Below, one piece after another: positions 51,555 to 61,000 of a stretch of DNA of 64,000 nucleotides (its first letter is position 1; every line of letters begins with the position of its first letter). The translations under genes were made by a program, and so were the position numbers. Below the pieces are notes generated by a model, which was given only the letters and a program-made list of their open reading frames with translations, did no database searches and was not told the origin of the DNA. This stretch comes from Imbroritus primus (lineage in GTDB: Bacteria > Pseudomonadota > Gammaproteobacteria > Burkholderiales > Burkholderiaceae), in the NCBI RefSeq assembly GCF_964332355.1, contig NZ_OZ201293.1, forward strand, positions 3,182,247-3,246,246. The letters are read 5' to 3'.

Positions 51555-53162
51555 ATGCAAACCAATTTGTGGAGCCTCGTCGAAACAGGGCTGAAGGAGC
51601 GTGCCGACGGCGTTGCCTTTATCGCCGGCGAGCGACGCATCCCTTATGCCGAATTCGCCGACCTCTGCCGGCGCACCGAGACATGGCTGCGTGCGCAGGG
51701 CATCGGTCGCGGCGACAAGGTCGGCGTCTGGCTGGTCAACCGGGTGGAATGGCTGGCGCTCTTCTTTGCGCTGGCGCGCATCGGAGCCACCCTGGTGTCG
51801 GTGAATACGCGTTATCGCAGCGAAGAAGTCGCCTATATTCTCGACCGCAGCGGCGCGTCCATGCTCGTGCTACAGCCGGGGTTCCGCTCCATCGATTTCG
51901 CCGGCATCCTCGCCGGCATGGATGCCGCACTGCTGCCGGCGCTGCGCACCATCGCCGTGCTCGACGCGGACGCCACCACGCCTGCCACGCTCCTCGGCCG
52001 TCCTGTGGTGCCGTTCGCGGTCTCGATGTGCGAGCCTGCGCCGGCTGCGGATACTTCCGATGCCGAGGCGCCCGTGGTGTTCTTCACCACGTCCGGCACC
52101 ACCAAGGGTCCCAAGCTGGTCGTGCATCCGCAGCGCACCCTGGTGCAGCATGCCTGGAACTGCGCACGTGCCTATGGCCTGGATCAGGACGGGGCGGCAT
52201 TCCTCGCCATGCTGCCGTTCTGCGGCGTGTTCGGGCTGAATGGCGTGCTGGCTGCATTCGCCGTCGGCGCGCCGACAGTGCTGATCGAAACGTTCGATGG
52301 CCCGCAGGCTGCGCAGTTGCTGCTCACGCATAGCGTCACGCACACTTTCGGCAGCGACGAAATGTATCGCCGCGTGCTTGACACCGTGCCTGGCGAACGT
52401 CCGTTTCCGGCGGCGCGCATGTTCGGTTTCGGGGCGTTCACCTCGAGTTTCGGCGCCTATGCCCGCGAAGCCTGCGCGCGCGGCGTGCCGCTCACTGGCC
52501 TGTATGGGTCGAGTGAAGTGCTGGCGCTGTTTTCCGCGCAGCCCATGGACTTGCCGGTGGAGCAGCGTATCGAAGGCGGCGGCGTACCGGTTGCCGGCCT
52601 GGCCGCGACCGTGCGCATCCGCGATGTCGAAACCGGCGCGCTGTTGCCGCCGGGGCAATCGGGCGAAATCGAGATCGGTGGGCCCAGCGTCTTTCCGGGC
52701 TATCACAACAATCCCGAGGCAACGGCCGAAGCCCTCCTGCCCGACGGCTTCTTCCGCACCGGCGATCTTGGCCACCTGCGCGGCGATGGCAGCTTCGTCT
52801 ATGAAACACGCATGGGCGACGCGATCCGTCTCGGCGGTTTTCTCGTCAACCCGGTGGAGATCGAAGCGGTCCTCAAGCGCTTTCCCGAACTGGCGGATGC
52901 GCAGGTGGTCGCCGTGGACATCGGCGGACAGACCCGCGTGGTGGCCTTCGTCATCGGTGCGCCGGGAGCGGTCGTCGATGCCGACGCCATCGTTGCCCGC
53001 ATGCGCGCACAGGTTGCACCGTTCAAGGTGCCCGCGCGCGTATGGCAAGTCGATGCCTATCCGGTCACGCTCAGCTCCAATGGCGTGAAGACGCAGCGCA
53101 ACAAGCTGCGCGACCTTGCGCTGGCCCGGCTCGCGGATGAAACCGCCAGTGTCGGTACCTGA
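51555..53162 (+). CDS. AMP-dependent acyl-CoA ligase of the thiolase operon
   Basis: A 535-residue adenylate-forming ligase. The P-loop FFTTSGTTKGPKLVV, the LTGLYGSSEVLALF motif, the GFFRTGDLGHLRGDGSFVYETRMGDAIRLGGFLVNPVEIE hinge and the C-terminal LSSNGVKTQRNKLRD catalytic Lys segment are present. It starts 11 bp after the thiolase stop and ends 16 bp before the MaoC gene, so it is an internal gene of the operon. It would make the CoA ester on which the other enzymes act. The acid cannot be identified from sequence. Confidence 0.93.
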   Translation: MQTNLWSLVETGLKERADGVAFIAGERRIPYAEFADLCRRTETWLRAQGIGRGDKVGVWLVNRVEWLALFFALARIGATLVSVNTRYRSEEVAYILDRSGASMLVLQPGFRSIDFAGILAGMDAALLPALRTIAVLDADATTPATLLGRPVVPFAVSMCEPAPAADTSDAEAPVVFFTTSGTTKGPKLVVHPQRTLVQHAWNCARAYGLDQDGAAFLAMLPFCGVFGLNGVLAAFAVGAPTVLIETFDGPQAAQLLLTHSVTHTFGSDEMYRRVLDTVPGERPFPAARMFGFGAFTSSFGAYAREACARGVPLTGLYGSSEVLALFSAQPMDLPVEQRIEGGGVPVAGLAATVRIRDVETGALLPPGQSGEIEIGGPSVFPGYHNNPEATAEALLPDGFFRTGDLGHLRGDGSFVYETRMGDAIRLGGFLVNPVEIEAVLKRFPELADAQVVAVDIGGQTRVVAFVIGAPGAVVDADAIVARMRAQVAPFKVPARVWQVDAYPVTLSSNGVKTQRNKLRDLALARLADETASVGT

Positions 53163-53178
53163 TCCGGAGCGTCACCTC

Positions 53179-53643
53179 ATGTCGCACACGCTGTACTTCG
53201 AAGATTTCAACCTGGGCCAGGTTTTCGAAAGCACGGGTCGCACCGTGACCGAAGCCGACCTCACCATGTTCTCGATGTTGTCGGGCGACTGGAATCCGAT
53301 TCACGCCGACGCCGAGTTCGCGAGCAGGACGCGTTACGGCCAGCGTGTCGTGCATGGCGCGCTGGGCATTGCCATGGCAACCGGCATGTTGCACCAGATC
53401 GGCGTGTTCGAGCGCTCCGCCGTGGCGATGATGTCGCTGCGTGAGTGGCGCTTCGTCGCACCCATGCTGATCGGGCAGACCTTGCACCTGCGCATGGAAA
53501 TCATCGCCATCGAAGCCGGTTCCAGCCCGCGTACCGGCCGTATCGACCGTCGCCTGCAACTGCTCGACCAGGCCGGCGCCGTCATCCAGGAGGGCGTCAC
53601 GGATGTCCTCGTTCTCAAGCGCGCGGCGGCACAGGCCACTTGA
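53179..53643 (+). CDS. MaoC-like enoyl-CoA hydratase
   Basis: A 154-residue hot-dog fold hydratase. The hydratase dyad is in SGDWNPIHADAEFA (Asp37 and His42), followed by RVVHGALGIAMATGML. MaoC-type R-specific enoyl-CoA hydratases add water to a 2-enoyl-CoA. The protein begins 16 bp after the ligase and is followed by an SDR dehydrogenase, the natural next step on the hydroxyacyl-CoA. The ATG at 53179 gives the conserved start. Confidence 0.92.
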   Translation: MSHTLYFEDFNLGQVFESTGRTVTEADLTMFSMLSGDWNPIHADAEFASRTRYGQRVVHGALGIAMATGMLHQIGVFERSAVAMMSLREWRFVAPMLIGQTLHLRMEIIAIEAGSSPRTGRIDRRLQLLDQAGAVIQEGVTDVLVLKRAAAQAT

Positions 53644-53671
53644 GCGCACCGTTCAATCCGAAGGAAAACAC

Positions 53672-54592
53672 ATGGCTGCAAACAACATGCTGGAAGGCAA
53701 GGTCGTCGTCGTCACCGGCGCGGGCGGCGGCATCGGCCGCGACATTGCCCTGCTGATGGCGCGTGAAGGCGCGTCGGTAGTTGTCAACGACCTCGGCGCA
53801 TCGCTGAGCGGCGAGGCCGGCGACGTCGGCGCCGCCCAACGCGTCGTCAATGAAATCGCCGAAGCCGGCGGCAAGGCCGTGGCGAATACCGATAGCGTTG
53901 CCGACGCACAAGGGGCCACGCGCATCGTCGGCGCTGCAGTCGATCATTTCGGCCGCATCGATGCCGTGGTCAACAACGCCGGCATCCTGCGCGACCGCTT
54001 CTTCCACAAGATGAGCGACGACGAATGGGACGCCGTGATCAAGGTGCACCTGTACGGCACCTACTACGTGAGCCGCGCCGCCGCCGTGCATTTCAAGGAA
54101 CAGCAGTCCGGCAGCTTTATCCACATGACTTCAACCTCGGGCCTGATCGGCAACTTTGGCCAGGCTAACTACTCAGCGGCCAAGCTCGGTATCGCTGCGT
54201 TGTCCAAGTCGATTGCGCTCGACATGCAGAAGTTCAATGTGCGCTCGAACTGCATCGCACCGTTCGCATGGAGCCGCATGATCAGTTCGATCCCGACCGA
54301 AACGCCCGAGGAACAGGCGCGCGTCGCCAAGATGCAGCAGATGACGCCGGCCAAGATCGCGCCGCTGGCCGGCTATCTCGCCAGCGATGCCGCGCGCGAT
54401 GTCAACGCCCAGATTTTCGCCGTGCGCAACAACGAGATCTTCCTCATGAGCCAGCCGCGCCCCGAGCGCTCCGTGCACCGCTCGGAAGGCTGGACGGTGG
54501 CTTCCATCGCCGAGCATGGCATGCCTGCTCTGCGCGCTTCGTTCTATCCGCTGGAGCGTTCCGGCGATGTGTTCACGTGGGATCCCGTCTGA
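53672..54592 (+). CDS. SDR family 3-hydroxyacyl-CoA dehydrogenase-like enzyme
   Basis: A 306-residue short-chain dehydrogenase/reductase. The nucleotide motif TGAGGGIG (about residues 15-22) is followed by VVNDLGASLSGE, NNAGILRDRFFHKMSDDEWD, and the Ser-Tyr-Lys active site (TSTSGLIGNFGQANYSAAK). The N-terminal sequence resembles the dehydrogenase part of the eukaryotic peroxisomal multifunctional enzyme 2, which acts on (R)-3-hydroxyacyl-CoA made by MaoC-type hydratases. This fits the neighbouring MaoC gene. A C-terminal extension of about 50 residues beyond the usual SDR core is present. Confidence 0.92.
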   Translation: MAANNMLEGKVVVVTGAGGGIGRDIALLMAREGASVVVNDLGASLSGEAGDVGAAQRVVNEIAEAGGKAVANTDSVADAQGATRIVGAAVDHFGRIDAVVNNAGILRDRFFHKMSDDEWDAVIKVHLYGTYYVSRAAAVHFKEQQSGSFIHMTSTSGLIGNFGQANYSAAKLGIAALSKSIALDMQKFNVRSNCIAPFAWSRMISSIPTETPEEQARVAKMQQMTPAKIAPLAGYLASDAARDVNAQIFAVRNNEIFLMSQPRPERSVHRSEGWTVASIAEHGMPALRASFYPLERSGDVFTWDPV

Positions 54593-54664
54593 GGATTCAA
54601 TACGGCCCTGCATCACGCGCCGCAGATGGCGCGCTTTCCTAAAACAAGAGAGGTTGGAGACACC

Positions 54665-55651
54665 ATGAAACCCATGCAACATATCGCCGTGCTTGCCGCT
54701 GCCCTGCTGTCCGTCGTCGGCGCTGGCCAGGCCGTGGCCCAGTCGTTCCCCAACAAGCCGGTCACCATCGTCGTGCCATACGCTGCCGGCGGACCGGTCG
54801 ACAACTTCGTGCGTGGCCTCACGCCAGCGCTGGCCGAAACGTGGAAGCAGCCCGTGGTGGTGATGAACAAGCCGGGCGCGAACGAGATCATCGGCGCGGA
54901 CTTTGTCGCCAAGAGTGCGCCGGACGGCTACACGCTGTTCGCCGGTACCGAGGCAGCGCTGACCATGAACCAGCACCTGTACAAGAAGCTGCCGTACAAC
55001 CCGGAAAAGGATTTCACGGAGATCACGCGCCTGGTGGCGCTGCCGCTGGTGTTCTTCGTGCCAAAGAATTCTCCGGCCAATACGCTCAAGGAATTCATCG
55101 CCATTGCCAAGAAGAATTCCACGACGCGGCCGATGACCTACGGTTCGTCCGGCGCCGGCGGCATTGCACACCTGCCGATGGCGATGTTTACACACAACGA
55201 AGGGCTGACCATGGTGCACGTGCCATACAAGGGCGCAGCACCGCTGATTCCCGAAGTGATTGCCGGCCAGATCGATGCTGCCGTGCTTGGCGTGTCGGTG
55301 ATCGAGCAGCACGTCAAGGCAGGCACGCTGAAAGCGCTCGCCGTATCGTCCGAGACGCGTTCGGCCGCGCTCCCTGATGTGCCGACCTTCAAGGAGCTTG
55401 GCGTGAAAGACATCAACGCGGTCTTCAACATCGGCCTGGTCGCGCCGCGCGGTACGCCGCCCGAGCTGCTCGACAAGATCGCCCGCGATGCCAACCGCAT
55501 CGTGCGCACGCCTGAGTTCAAGAAAAAATATATCGACGCGTTCTCGTATGTCGCGGTGGGCTCCACCCCTGCCGAGTTCCGCGATTTTCTGGCGCGTGAC
55601 CGCAAGATCCAGGGCGAGCGCGTAAAACTCTCCGGCGTGTCGCTCGACTGA
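54665..55651 (+). CDS. Bug family (TctC-like) solute receptor of the thiolase operon
   Basis: A 328-residue periplasmic receptor. A Sec signal peptide (IAVLAAALLSVVGAGQAVAQ) precedes KPVTIVVPYAAGGPVDNFVRGLTPAL, NKPGANEIIGADFVAKSAPDG and the C-terminal DKIARDANRIVRTPEFKKK. The usual Bug motifs are present. It follows the SDR gene by 72 bp and precedes the NMO-family gene by 28 bp, so the substrate it binds is probably what the operon degrades. It lacks a TctAB permease nearby. Confidence 0.93.
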   Translation: MKPMQHIAVLAAALLSVVGAGQAVAQSFPNKPVTIVVPYAAGGPVDNFVRGLTPALAETWKQPVVVMNKPGANEIIGADFVAKSAPDGYTLFAGTEAALTMNQHLYKKLPYNPEKDFTEITRLVALPLVFFVPKNSPANTLKEFIAIAKKNSTTRPMTYGSSGAGGIAHLPMAMFTHNEGLTMVHVPYKGAAPLIPEVIAGQIDAAVLGVSVIEQHVKAGTLKALAVSSETRSAALPDVPTFKELGVKDINAVFNIGLVAPRGTPPELLDKIARDANRIVRTPEFKKKYIDAFSYVAVGSTPAEFRDFLARDRKIQGERVKLSGVSLD

Positions 55652-55679
55652 CGCACCCGATATTCAGAAGGACGTGATC

Positions 55680-56657
55680 ATGACCCAAGCCCGCCAACTG
55701 CCACCGGTGTTGCAGAACCTGGCCCTGCCGGTGATCTCCTCGCCGATGTTCACCGTCAGCTATCCGGAGCTGGTGCTCGCCCAGTGCAAGGCGGGCATCG
55801 TCGGCTCGTTTCCCGCGCTTAACGCGCGCCAGCCCGAACTGCTGGATGAGTGGCTCACGCGTATGCGTGACGATCTCGATGCCTACCGCGCGGCGCATCC
55901 CGACGCCATTGTCGGACCGCTTGCCGTCAACCAGATCGCACATACCTCCAATGTGCGCCTGATGCAGGATGTGGAAACCTGCGTGCGACATCGCGTGCCG
56001 ATCTTCATTACGTCGCTGCGTGCCCCGGTGCGCGAGATCGTCGATGCCGTGCACAGCTACGGCGGCATCATCTTTCACGACGTGATCAACCTGCGCCATG
56101 CGGAGAAAGCGCTGGAGGCGGGTGTCGATGGCCTGATCCTGGTCGCCGCGGGCGCAGGCGGGCATGCCGGCACGCTGTCGCCGATGGCGCTGGTGGGCGA
56201 GGTACGCCGCCGTTTCGATGGCCCCATCGCCCTTTCCGGCGCCATCGCCACGGGCGATGCCATCCTGGCCGCGCAGGCCATGGGTGCGGATTTCGCCTAC
56301 ATCGGCACGCGCTTCATCGCCAGCCAGGAGGCCAACGCCAGCGCCGAGTACAAGCAGGCGCTCGTCAAGGCAGGCGCATCGGACATCATCTACAGCAACC
56401 TGTTCTCCGGCGTGCACGGCAACTACGTGCGCGAGAGCATCGAGCGCGTGGGTCTCGATCCGGACAATCTCAAGGACGGCGACAAGAGCAAGATGAGTTT
56501 TGCCGATGGCCGCTCCAAGGCCAAGGCCTGGAAGGACATCTGGGGTGCGGGCCAGGGCGTGGCGCAGATCCACGACGTGCCGGCCACCGCGCAGATCGTG
56601 GCGCGGCTCCGGCAGGAGTATCAGGCGGCACGCCAGCGGCTCGCCGCGCTGCCCTGA
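55680..56657 (+). CDS. NMO/2-nitropropane dioxygenase-family flavoprotein
   Basis: A 325-residue FMN enzyme of the nitronate monooxygenase (2-nitropropane dioxygenase) TIM-barrel family. Marks are LALPVISSPMFTVSYPELVLAQCKAGIVGSFPALNAR, HDVINLRHAEKALEAGVDGLILVAAGAGGHAGTLSP, and the FMN-binding GPIALSGAIATGDAILAAQAMGADFAYIGTRFI. The family also contains 2-enoyl-CoA reductase-like proteins, so the role here may be other than nitronate oxidation. The ATG at 55680 is preferred, with AAGGA seven bases upstream. It is the last gene of the operon. Confidence 0.88.
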   Translation: MTQARQLPPVLQNLALPVISSPMFTVSYPELVLAQCKAGIVGSFPALNARQPELLDEWLTRMRDDLDAYRAAHPDAIVGPLAVNQIAHTSNVRLMQDVETCVRHRVPIFITSLRAPVREIVDAVHSYGGIIFHDVINLRHAEKALEAGVDGLILVAAGAGGHAGTLSPMALVGEVRRRFDGPIALSGAIATGDAILAAQAMGADFAYIGTRFIASQEANASAEYKQALVKAGASDIIYSNLFSGVHGNYVRESIERVGLDPDNLKDGDKSKMSFADGRSKAKAWKDIWGAGQGVAQIHDVPATAQIVARLRQEYQAARQRLAALP

Positions 56658-56807
56658 ATGCCGTGCTGTGGCGGCGGGTGGTGCACACCCGCATCTGCAA
56701 AGAAAGTGTCGAAAGTGTTGCCGCAGCGTAAAGGCGCGCCGGCTGCGCGTCCATCCGCAAGGGTCCGGCCTTAGACTGGCATCTTTCGATCCTGCCGGAG
56801 CTTTGCC

Positions 56808-57677
56808 ATGGCCCAAGACATGTTTCAGCGTGCCCGTCGCCGGGCGTTGACGGCCGGCGTCGCTGGCCTTGGCGGGCTCGTGGCGCAGCGTGCTGCCGCG
56901 GCCTCTCCTGCCGGCGCGGCGGCCGGGGTGGCCCCGGTGCTGACGGCGTCGTCCACCGAGGGCCCGTATTACTTCGATGCCGGGAAGGTTCGCGCGGACA
57001 TCACCGAAGGCCTGCCGGGCATTCCGCTCGATGTCTGCCTGCGTGTCGTCGACGAGACGGGCGCGCGCCTGTCCGGCGTACGCGTGGACCTGTGGCACTG
57101 CGATGCCGCCGGCATGTATTCCGGCTACGCCGGCCAGGGTGATGACCGCGCGGTCGACATGCGCGGCAGGACCTTCCTGCGCGGCACGCAGGTCACGGAT
57201 GCCGGCGGCAGTGCCACGTTCCGCTCGATCTATCCTGGCTGGTATCGCGGGCGGACGACGCATATCCACTTCAAGGTCTTCCAGGGCGCACGCACGGTCC
57301 TGACGAGCCAGTTCTTTCTGCCGGATGCGCTCAGCGAATTTCTCTACACGCAGCTGCCGGCCTACCGGCGTGCCGCCTTGCGCGACACCCTGAACAGTAC
57401 CGACGGCATCCTCATTGCCGCCGGGGAGACGGTCCTCGGTGCGGTGCACGAACGCGCGGACCGTTACGTGGCGACGCTCGATGTGGCCGTGAACCGCACT
57501 GCCAGCGATGCCGGCGAGCGCCCCTCCCCGATGGGTCCGCGCCGCGGCCCGCCGCCGGAAGGCCGTGGGCGCCCCGCCGGTCCTGGCATGCCAATGGGCC
57601 GGGATGCCTTGGGCCGGGATACGCCTGCAGGCGATGCCCGGGTACGTGCCCTCCTGCCGGGACGTCGCGGCTCATAG
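56808..57677 (+). CDS. Exported intradiol-dioxygenase-like protein
   Basis: A 289-residue protein of the intradiol ring-cleavage dioxygenase fold. An N-terminal RARRRALTAGVAGLGGLV segment resembles a twin-arginine signal. The fold shows SSTEGPYYFDAGK, VDLWHCDAAGMYSGY (with Tyr107), YPGWYRGRTTHIHFKV (Tyr146, His152 and His154). This is the Tyr-Tyr-His-His iron-ligand set of protocatechuate and catechol dioxygenases, but the Tyr-His loop is six residues rather than about 13. A Gly/Pro/Arg-rich tail follows (about 230-289). The substrate is unknown. It is followed by the control region of the autotransporter. Confidence 0.82.
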   Translation: MAQDMFQRARRRALTAGVAGLGGLVAQRAAAASPAGAAAGVAPVLTASSTEGPYYFDAGKVRADITEGLPGIPLDVCLRVVDETGARLSGVRVDLWHCDAAGMYSGYAGQGDDRAVDMRGRTFLRGTQVTDAGGSATFRSIYPGWYRGRTTHIHFKVFQGARTVLTSQFFLPDALSEFLYTQLPAYRRAALRDTLNSTDGILIAAGETVLGAVHERADRYVATLDVAVNRTASDAGERPSPMGPRRGPPPEGRGRPAGPGMPMGRDALGRDTPAGDARVRALLPGRRGS

Positions 57678-57707
57678 TGTTCGCTTGCCGCGACACGTGC
57701 CCGTTCG

Positions 57708-57733
57708 ATCGCCAGAAAAGTCCATCTGGCGAT
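57708..57733. other. Inverted repeat between the dioxygenase and autotransporter genes
   Basis: Seen: ATCGCCAGA (57708-57716), 8-nt loop, TCTGGCGAT (57725-57733), a perfect 9-bp stem. Its right end abuts the -35 hexamer below. It could be a weak terminator for the dioxygenase or an operator for the autotransporter. Confidence 0.5.
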
Positions 57734-57762
57734 TGACAACGAAACCTCAATTTCTGTTAAAT
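57733..57762 (+). promoter_or_regulatory. Candidate promoter of the autotransporter gene
   Basis: Seen: perfect -35 TTGACA (57733-57738), spacer of 17-18 bp, weak -10 GTTAAA/TTAAAT (57756-57762). The predicted leader would reach about 240 nt to the ATG at 58009. No riboswitch consensus is recognised there. Confidence 0.5.
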
Positions 57763-58008
57763 CGCGAGTGACAAAAATGTCATTCGCCGATCTGCATCCG
57801 CATCGCTTCACGCAAACCGCTGTCATCTCCGTGAATCAATATGCCCCGAACGGGCAAGGGAAGTCCGTTCGCGGTCGAGGTCGAGTCTTTCCCGGAACGG
57901 CCTGATCCCCGCATTTCAAGACGGGGGCACGGAGAATATATTTTGGAACGGGGTTGGTGGTTGGGTCCGCGCGGCTGCGCGGCACGGGGGGCGTATTGCG
58001 CCAAGCGT

Positions 58009-61000
58009 ATGCGCCAGGTCTGGCGGTGGATGTGGTTGTGGCTGGTCGCCAGCTTGCTGGCGATGACATCGTCGCTGGCGATGGCTGCGACGATCACAAG
58101 TATTTCGCCCGCGTCCGGGCCGGCGGGGACGCAGGTCACGATCACGGGGTCCGGGTTCACTGGGACCTATGGGGTCTATTTCGACTCCGGGCTACAGCCG
58201 GCCACTTTCACGGTCGTCAACGACACGACGATCACTGCCACGGCACCGTCGGGCGTGCCCCTCGGGCCAAGCGATGTGGATGTGGATGCTCCGTCCGGGT
58301 ATGTGTGGCTACAGAGCGCCTTTACCTACACCGCTGGCAGCCCTCCTGTGGCCAATCCCGTCAGCGCCACGGTGGCATATGGCAGCACCGGCAATCCCAT
58401 TACCCTGAACATCACCGGCGGCACGCCTACCGGCGTGGCGGTCGGCACGGCACCGGCACACGGTACCGCGGTCCCCTCCGGCACGAGCATCACCTACTCG
58501 CCGACAGCCGGCTATGCCGGGCCGGACAGCTTCACCTATACCGCTTCCAATGCCAATGGAACCTCGGCGCCTGCGACGGTCACGATCACCGTCTCGCCGC
58601 CTACGATCACGTATACGCCTACGTCTCCCGCCGGCGGCACGGCGGGGGTGGCCTATAGCCAATCCGTGGCCGGCGCCAGCGGTGGTTCGGGATCCTATAC
58701 CTATACCGTCGCGGCTGGCGCCCTGCCTGCCGGCCTGACGCTGGGGGCCAATGGCACCATATCGGGCACGCCCACCACCGGCGGCACCTTCAACTTCACG
58801 GTGCGCGCGATGGACAGCAGTACCGGCACCGGTCCGTTCTCCGCTACCAGTGGCACCCTGACGCTGACGGTCGGCGCTGCGGCGATTACGCTTTCTCCGA
58901 CCAGCCTCACCGCTGGGACGGTTGGTATAGCTTATTCCCAGACGCTCTCCACCGCCGGGGGCACGGCGCCGTACACCTATTCCATCACCGCCGGCGCCCT
59001 GCCAGCCGGCATGACGCTCTCCACAGGCGGTGTCCTGTCTGGTACTCCGACGGCGGGCGGCACCTTCAATTTCACGGTCACGGCGCTGGATTCCAGCACG
59101 GGCTCCGGACCGTATACCGGCAGCCGTGCCTACACGCTCACCGTCAACGCGCCCAGCATCTTCATCAGTCCGGCCTCGCTGTCGCTGCCCAACGGCACGG
59201 CCGGCACCGCCTACAGCCAGACGTTCATTGCCGGCGGCGGAACGTCCGGCTATACCTATACCGTCGATAGCGGCGCGCTGCCCGCCGGGCTGTCACTGTC
59301 TACCGGCGGCGTGCTCTCGGGTACGCCAACGGCCAGCGGGTCCTTCAGTTTCACGGTCAAGGCCCGCGATTCCAGCACCGGTACCGGGCCGTATGAAGGT
59401 ACCCGGACCTATAGCCTGAACGTCAGTTCGGCGACGCTGTCGCTGTCCCCGGCATCCGGCGCATTGAGCGCGGCGGTCGGCACGGCGTTCAGCCAGAGCT
59501 TTACCGCTGCGGGCGGGATTGCGCCCTACAGCTATTCCATCAACATCACCAGCGGTACCATGCCGGCAGGGCTGTCATTCAATTCCGCCACCGGTACCTT
59601 GTCGGGCACGCCGACGACTGCAGGGGGGGTGAGCTTCACGGTGACCGCGACCGACTCGACCGGTGGCAGTCCTGCCACCGTCTCCGGCAACTACTCACTG
59701 ACCGCTACCGCGCCGACGATCACGCTCACCCCTTCCACTTTGCCGAACGGCGCGGCTGGTGTGGCGTACAGCCAGACGCTCACAGCCAGCGGCGGAGGCA
59801 GTGGCGGATACACTTATTCCGTGACAGCCGGTGCCCTGCCTGCGGGGCTGACGCTCTCCGGTAACGTAATATCGGGCACGCCGACCGCTGTCGGCACATT
59901 CAACTTCACGGTGCAGGCCAGGGACAACAATAGTTTCACGGGGAGCCAGGCATATAGCATCGTCATCGCGTCACCGATATTGGCGATGTCACCGGCCCCC
60001 GGTACGCTGAATGCCACGGCGGGTGCTGCGTTCAGCCAGACTTTCAGTGCATCTGGCGGCACTGCACCCTATACATATAGCTTGAACGTGACTTCCGGAA
60101 GCATGCCGGCCGGGCTGTCATTCAATGCTGGCACGGCCACATTGTCCGGTACGCCGACAACGGCCGGCACGGTCAGCTTTACGGTGACCGCGACCGACTC
60201 CACCGGCGGTACCACTGCGACTGTGTCAAACAGCTATACGCTGACGACCGGTGCGCCGACGATCACGCTCACCCCTTCCACTTTGCCGAGCGGCGCGGCT
60301 GGTGTGGCGTACAGTCAGACGCTCACGGCCAGCGGAGGTGGCAGTGGCGGATACACGTATTCCGTGACAGCCGGCCTCCTGCCTGCGGGGCTGACGCTCG
60401 CCGGTAGCGCGATATCGGGCACGCCGACCGCTGCCGGCACATTCAATTTCACGGTGCAGGCCAGGGACAACAATAGTTTCACCGGCAGCCAGGCATACAG
60501 CATCGTCATCGGTGCTCCTGGTATTGCATTGACGCCGACGACCCTGCCGGGGCCTGCCGCCGGCATTGCCTACAGCCAGACCATCACGGCCAGCGGCGGC
60601 AACGGCCCCTATACCTTTTCGGCCACTGGCATCTTGCCGACCGGCCTGACGCTCTCCCCGGGCGGCGTCCTCAGCGGTACCCCCGCCGCGCTGACGGCGG
60701 GCCAGGTCTATTCATTCACCGTCCGCGCGACGGACAGCACGACCGGCACCGGTGCGCCCTATAGCGCTACGCAGGTTTATAACTTCACGGTCGCTCAGGG
60801 CGTACCGACCGCGCAGCCGGCCCGTGTTTCGACCCAGCCGGGCGTGCCGGTAACGATCGATGTGGCGACCGGTGCCTCGGGCGCACCCTTCACGGGCGTT
60901 GTCATCGTCGCAGCGCCTGCCAGCGGCAGCACCACCACCAGCGGTACGGCGATCACGTACACGCCGGCTGCGAACACGCTCGGCGAAGTCACCTTCGACT

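Noticed and set aside
55518..57449. 643-codon minus-strand frame opposite the NMO-family and dioxygenase genes
   Set aside because: Antisense to two genes with intact motifs; composition typical of a GC-bias shadow.
57841..58008. Earlier start of the autotransporter at 57841
   Set aside because: The extra 56 codons have poor codon usage, no ribosome binding site and no match to extended signal peptides; the hydrophobic signal begins at 58009. Not excluded outright.
57770..58008. Cyclic di-GMP (GEMM) riboswitch in the autotransporter leader
   Set aside because: A CACGCAAACC stretch is suggestive, but the full conserved core and paired stems are not present.
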